Origin: an uncultured Pseudoxanthomonas sp.
Lineage (GTDB): Bacteria; Pseudomonadota; Gammaproteobacteria; Xanthomonadales; Xanthomonadaceae
Length of the DNA: 17,180 nucleotides
Assembly (NCBI RefSeq): GCF_946886695.1
Contig: NZ_CAMPJD010000066.1
Span: 1 to 17,180 of the forward strand
Direction of reading: 5' to 3'
Shown: positions 14,769 through 17,180 of the stretch, piece after piece
Layout of the letters: every line of letters begins with the position of its first letter
Numbering within the stretch: position 1 is the first letter of the stretch
The notes under the pieces: model-generated
What the model was told of the DNA's origin: nothing
Seen by the model: the letters and a program-made list of their open reading frames with translations, nothing else
Databases searched by the model: none
Program-made: the position numbers and the translations under genes

Positions 14769-16040
14769 ATGGCACGCATCGTCGTACTGGGTGCAGGCAT
14801 CGGCGGCATGAGTGCCGCGTACGAACTGCGCGGCACGCTTGGCCAGGGCCCGGAGATCACCGTGATCGGCGAGGGCGATCGTTTCTCGTTCACGCCGTCC
14901 AATCCCTGGGTCGCCGTGGGCTGGCGCAAGCCGTCCGATGTCGAGATGCCGGTCGCCCGCTATCTGGCGAAGAAGAAGATCGCCTTCGAAGGCGCCGGCG
15001 CCGAGCGGGTCGAGCCGGGCGACAACCGCGTGCTGCTGCGCGACGGGCGCTACGTCGATTACGACTATCTGGTGATCGCGACGGGGCCGCGGTTGGCCTT
15101 CGATGAGGTGCCGGGCCTGGGGCCTGAAGGTGGCTTCACCCAGTCGATCTGCACCACGCCGCATGCGACCACTGCATGGCAGGCGTACCAGGCGTTCCTC
15201 GAAAATCCGGGTCCGGTCGTCGTGGGCGCCGCGCCGATGGCCAGTTGCTTCGGTCCGGCGTACGAATTCGCGATGATCCTCGACAGCGACCTGCGCAAGC
15301 GCAAGCTGCGCGACAAGGTGCCGATCACCTACGTGAGCCCGGAACCGTACGTCGGACACATGGGTCTTGGAGGTGTCGGCGATTCCAAGGGCCTGATGGA
15401 ATCGGAATTCCGCCAACGCCACATCCGGTGGATCACCAACGCGAAGATCACGGCGGTGCGCGACGGCGAGATGGACGTGTCCGAAATGGACGACGCCGGC
15501 CAGCCGAAGAAGGCGCACACGCTGCCGTTCACGTATTCGATGGTGCTGCCTGCGTTCACCGGCGTGCCGGCCGTGCGCCAGGGCGAGGGGCTGTGCAATC
15601 CGCGCGGCTTCATCCTGATCGACAAGCACCAGCGCAACCCCGCCTATCCCAACATCTTCTCGCTCGGTGTGTGCGTGGCCATCCCGCCGGTGGAGGCCAC
15701 ACCGGTGCCGACGGGCGCGCCGAAGACCGGCTTCATGATCGAGTCCATGGTCACGGCGGTGGCGCACAACATCCAGGCCGAACTGGCCGGCACGCCCGCC
15801 ACGGCCGAAGCCACCTGGAATGCGATCTGCCTGGCCGACATGGGCGACACCGGCGCCGCCTTCGTGGCACTGCCGCAGATGCCGCCCCGCAACGTCACCT
15901 GGGCCAAGGTCGGCAAGTGGGTGCACGTGGCCAAGATCGCGTTCGAGAAGTACTTCCTGATGAAGATGAAGTCCGGCAACACCGAACCGATCTACGAGAA
16001 GTACGTCCTCAAGCTGCTCGGCATCATGCGCACCCGCTGA
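14769..16040 (+). CDS. sqr: Sulfide:quinone oxidoreductase
   Basis: This 423-residue FAD protein of the two-dinucleotide-binding oxidoreductase family attaches to the inner membrane and oxidises sulfide to sulfane sulfur while reducing quinone. Seen: N-terminal FAD loop VVLGAGIGGMSAAYEL (5-20), ATG at 104-106, TQSICTTPHA with C128, GAAPMASCFGPAYEFA with C160, and NAICLADMGDTG with C354. From recalled literature, the Acidithiobacillus enzyme uses C128, C160 and C356, so all three redox cysteines appear conserved. C302 is an extra cysteine. The C-terminal amphipathic part holds F392 and Y409, likely quinone contacts. The start ATG at 14769 has GGAGGGG upstream. It is followed by the DUF2892 gene after 34 bases. 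Confidence 0.92.
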   Translation: MARIVVLGAGIGGMSAAYELRGTLGQGPEITVIGEGDRFSFTPSNPWVAVGWRKPSDVEMPVARYLAKKKIAFEGAGAERVEPGDNRVLLRDGRYVDYDYLVIATGPRLAFDEVPGLGPEGGFTQSICTTPHATTAWQAYQAFLENPGPVVVGAAPMASCFGPAYEFAMILDSDLRKRKLRDKVPITYVSPEPYVGHMGLGGVGDSKGLMESEFRQRHIRWITNAKITAVRDGEMDVSEMDDAGQPKKAHTLPFTYSMVLPAFTGVPAVRQGEGLCNPRGFILIDKHQRNPAYPNIFSLGVCVAIPPVEATPVPTGAPKTGFMIESMVTAVAHNIQAELAGTPATAEATWNAICLADMGDTGAAFVALPQMPPRNVTWAKVGKWVHVAKIAFEKYFLMKMKSGNTEPIYEKYVLKLLGIMRTR

Positions 16041-16074
16041 TGCCCGCCCCCGAACCTTTCCGGAGAACACCCCC

Positions 16075-16278
16075 ATGAACCTCGACCGTGCCGTCCTCGC
16101 CTTCGCCGGCGTGATGACCCTCGCCAGCCTGGCGCTGGCCCACTTCGTTTCGCCGCTGTGGCTTTGGTTCACCGTCTTCATCGGCGTGAACATGCTGCAG
16201 GCCAGCGTCACCGGCTTCTGTCCGGCGGCCATCGTCTTCCGCAAGCTGGGCGTGCGCGCCGGCTGCGCATTCAAGTGA
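16075..16278 (+). CDS. DUF2892 small inner-membrane protein (YgaP-like transmembrane domain)
   Basis: This 67-residue protein has two hydrophobic helices (about residues 5-24 and 27-47) followed by the family signature TGFCPAAIVFRKLGVRAGC, with C49 and C64. The same domain forms the membrane part of the E. coli rhodanese YgaP, and stand-alone copies are common beside rhodaneses and sulfide genes. A role in sulfur or thiocyanate movement has been proposed, but function is not settled. The ATG at 16075 has GGAG about nine bases upstream. It lies between SQR and the adaptor gene on the same transcript. Confidence 0.9.
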   Translation: MNLDRAVLAFAGVMTLASLALAHFVSPLWLWFTVFIGVNMLQASVTGFCPAAIVFRKLGVRAGCAFK

Positions 16279-16292
16279 GTGTGGGGCCTGCC

Positions 16293-17180
16293 GTGAGCCG
16301 AACCGTGATGTCGTCGCGCCCGTTGTTGCCGCTGTTGCTGATGGTCACGCTTGCCGCGTGCGGGCATGAAGAGCCCGCCGCGCCTCCCGCGCGCATCGAC
16401 GGATTGCAGACTTTCCAGGTGCATGCTGCCGGCGCGGCGGACGGTCGCGCCTGGGAAGGCGTGGTGGAGGCCGTGCGCCAGGCCACGCTGTCGGCGCAGA
16501 CGAACGGGCGCGTCATCGCCGTGTCGCGTGATGTCAACGATCGCGTGGCCGCTGGCGATGTGCTGGTGCGGCTCAGCGCGGTCGAGCAGCAATCCGGTGT
16601 CGACGCCGCACGCGCCCAGGTGCGCGCGGCGGAAGCGTCCGCGACCGAAGCGGAAGCCAATTACCAGCGCTTCGCCAATCTGGCCAAGGGCCAGTTCGTT
16701 TCCCGGGCGCAACTGGACCAGGCCCGGATGGCGCGCGACTCGGCCCTCGCCGCGCGCGACGCCGCGCGTGCCCAGTTGGCGAATGCCGGCCAGCAGACCG
16801 ACTACACCACCATCCGCGCGCCCTATGCGGGCATCGTCGCCACCCGCGATGTCGAACCGGGCGAGAGCGTGGGCACCGGTCAGACCCTGATGACCGTGTT
16901 CGCACCGGATGCGTTGCGCATCGACGTCGCCGTGCCCCAGTCCGAAGCCGAGGCGATACGCGCCGCCCCGGTGGCCACCGTCACCCTGGACAGCGGGCGA
17001 CAGATCCAGGCCGATGACGTCACCGTCTTTCCCGCAGCCGACGCGTCTACCCATGCCGTGCGCGTACGCGTGCAACTTCCCGCGCTCGATGCGCCGCCGC
17101 AACCGGGGGCTACTGCCAAGGTGGCGTTTCCGGCGGTGAAAGGCGCCGCGTTCCCCCGCGTGCCCACCAGCGCGCTGGTG
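16293..17180 (+). CDS. RND-type efflux periplasmic adaptor lipoprotein (3' end outside window)
   Basis: This is the N-terminal 296 residues of a membrane-fusion (HlyD/AcrA-type) adaptor, running off the window. A lipoprotein signal ends in LAAC-G (lipid cysteine 23 from the GTG start, 18 from the ATG). Then come the first half of the lipoyl/barrel-sandwich domain (ATLSAQTNGRVIAV, then DVNDRVAAGDVLVRL) and an Ala-rich coiled-coil hairpin (GVDAARAQVRAAEASATEAEANYQRF through LANAGQQ). The second lipoyl half is TIRAPYAGIVATRDVEPGESVGTGQ, followed by the beta-barrel. The GTG at 16293 is preferred because TGTGGGG lies upstream, 14 bases after the DUF2892 stop; the ATG at 16308 is the alternative. 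An inner-membrane RND pump gene is expected just beyond 17180. The substrate is unknown. Confidence 0.88.
   Translation, partial: MSRTVMSSRPLLPLLLMVTLAACGHEEPAAPPARIDGLQTFQVHAAGAADGRAWEGVVEAVRQATLSAQTNGRVIAVSRDVNDRVAAGDVLVRLSAVEQQSGVDAARAQVRAAEASATEAEANYQRFANLAKGQFVSRAQLDQARMARDSALAARDAARAQLANAGQQTDYTTIRAPYAGIVATRDVEPGESVGTGQTLMTVFAPDALRIDVAVPQSEAEAIRAAPVATVTLDSGRQIQADDVTVFPAADASTHAVRVRVQLPALDAPPQPGATAKVAFPAVKGAAFPRVPTSALV

Noticed and set aside
14694..17102. 802-codon open frame on minus opposite SQR, DUF2892 and the adaptor
   Set aside because: Antisense shadow with His/Arg/Gly-rich composition and no motifs.
1..17180. CRISPR array, insertion sequence or prophage
   Set aside because: No regularly spaced repeats, transposase, integrase or phage genes were found by reading both strands.

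Overview
The window is high-GC DNA (mostly G/C third codon positions) whose gene content fits a gammaproteobacterium of the Xanthomonadaceae (Xanthomonas/Pseudoxanthomonas/Lysobacter/Stenotrophomonas group). The fused ThrA in a threonine-leader operon, the membrane-type PyrD next to MurB, and GTAG-headed REP-like repeats point that way. Genus is inference; no rRNA or other marker is present.

Layout. (i) 1-2479, minus strand: a small DUF4190-type membrane protein, pyrD (quinone-type dihydroorotate dehydrogenase) and murB, the last two sharing an ATGA overlap. (ii) 2531-4160, minus: an ALDH7/antiquitin-type aldehyde dehydrogenase (amaB-like) with its own extended -10 promoter and a clear intrinsic terminator. 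(iii) 4419-4495, minus: tRNA-Arg(CCT) with encoded CCA, then a GNAT acetyltransferase on plus. (iv) 5130-10195, plus: a complete threonine operon, with a TTGACA promoter, a Thr/Ile-rich leader peptide, competing leader RNA structures, and thrA-thrB-thrC. (v) 10212-10346: a head-to-head pair of REP-like elements with a 28-bp perfect inverted repeat. (vi) 10397-12231, plus: two secreted L,D-transpeptidase-family proteins; the first has an internal duplication whose second copy has lost the catalytic Cys/His. (vii) 12238-17180: a sulfide/persulfide locus read divergently from about 110 bp of DNA. Leftward: rhodanese, BigR/SqrR-type ArsR repressor, second rhodanese, AhpD-like CxxC protein, persulfide-dioxygenase-like metallo-beta-lactamase-fold enzyme. 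Rightward: sulfide:quinone oxidoreductase, a small DUF2892 membrane protein, and the start of an RND-type periplasmic adaptor lipoprotein cut by the window end.

How it fits together. The sulfide locus has a plausible full logic: SQR oxidises sulfide to persulfide/polysulfide and feeds electrons to quinone; rhodaneses move sulfane sulfur between thiols; the MBL-fold enzyme oxidises persulfide to sulfite; the repressor senses persulfide through two cysteines spaced as in BigR/SqrR and controls both arms through two tandem ATTAG-N6-CTAAT palindromes placed on the overlapping divergent promoters. This cluster, with its AhpD-like member and its regulator sandwiched between two rhodaneses by 4-bp overlaps, is the most interesting part. 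The threonine leader and the half-degenerate L,D-transpeptidase come next. The rest is ordinary core metabolism and cell-wall synthesis. No insertion sequence, CRISPR array, phage gene or origin was seen.
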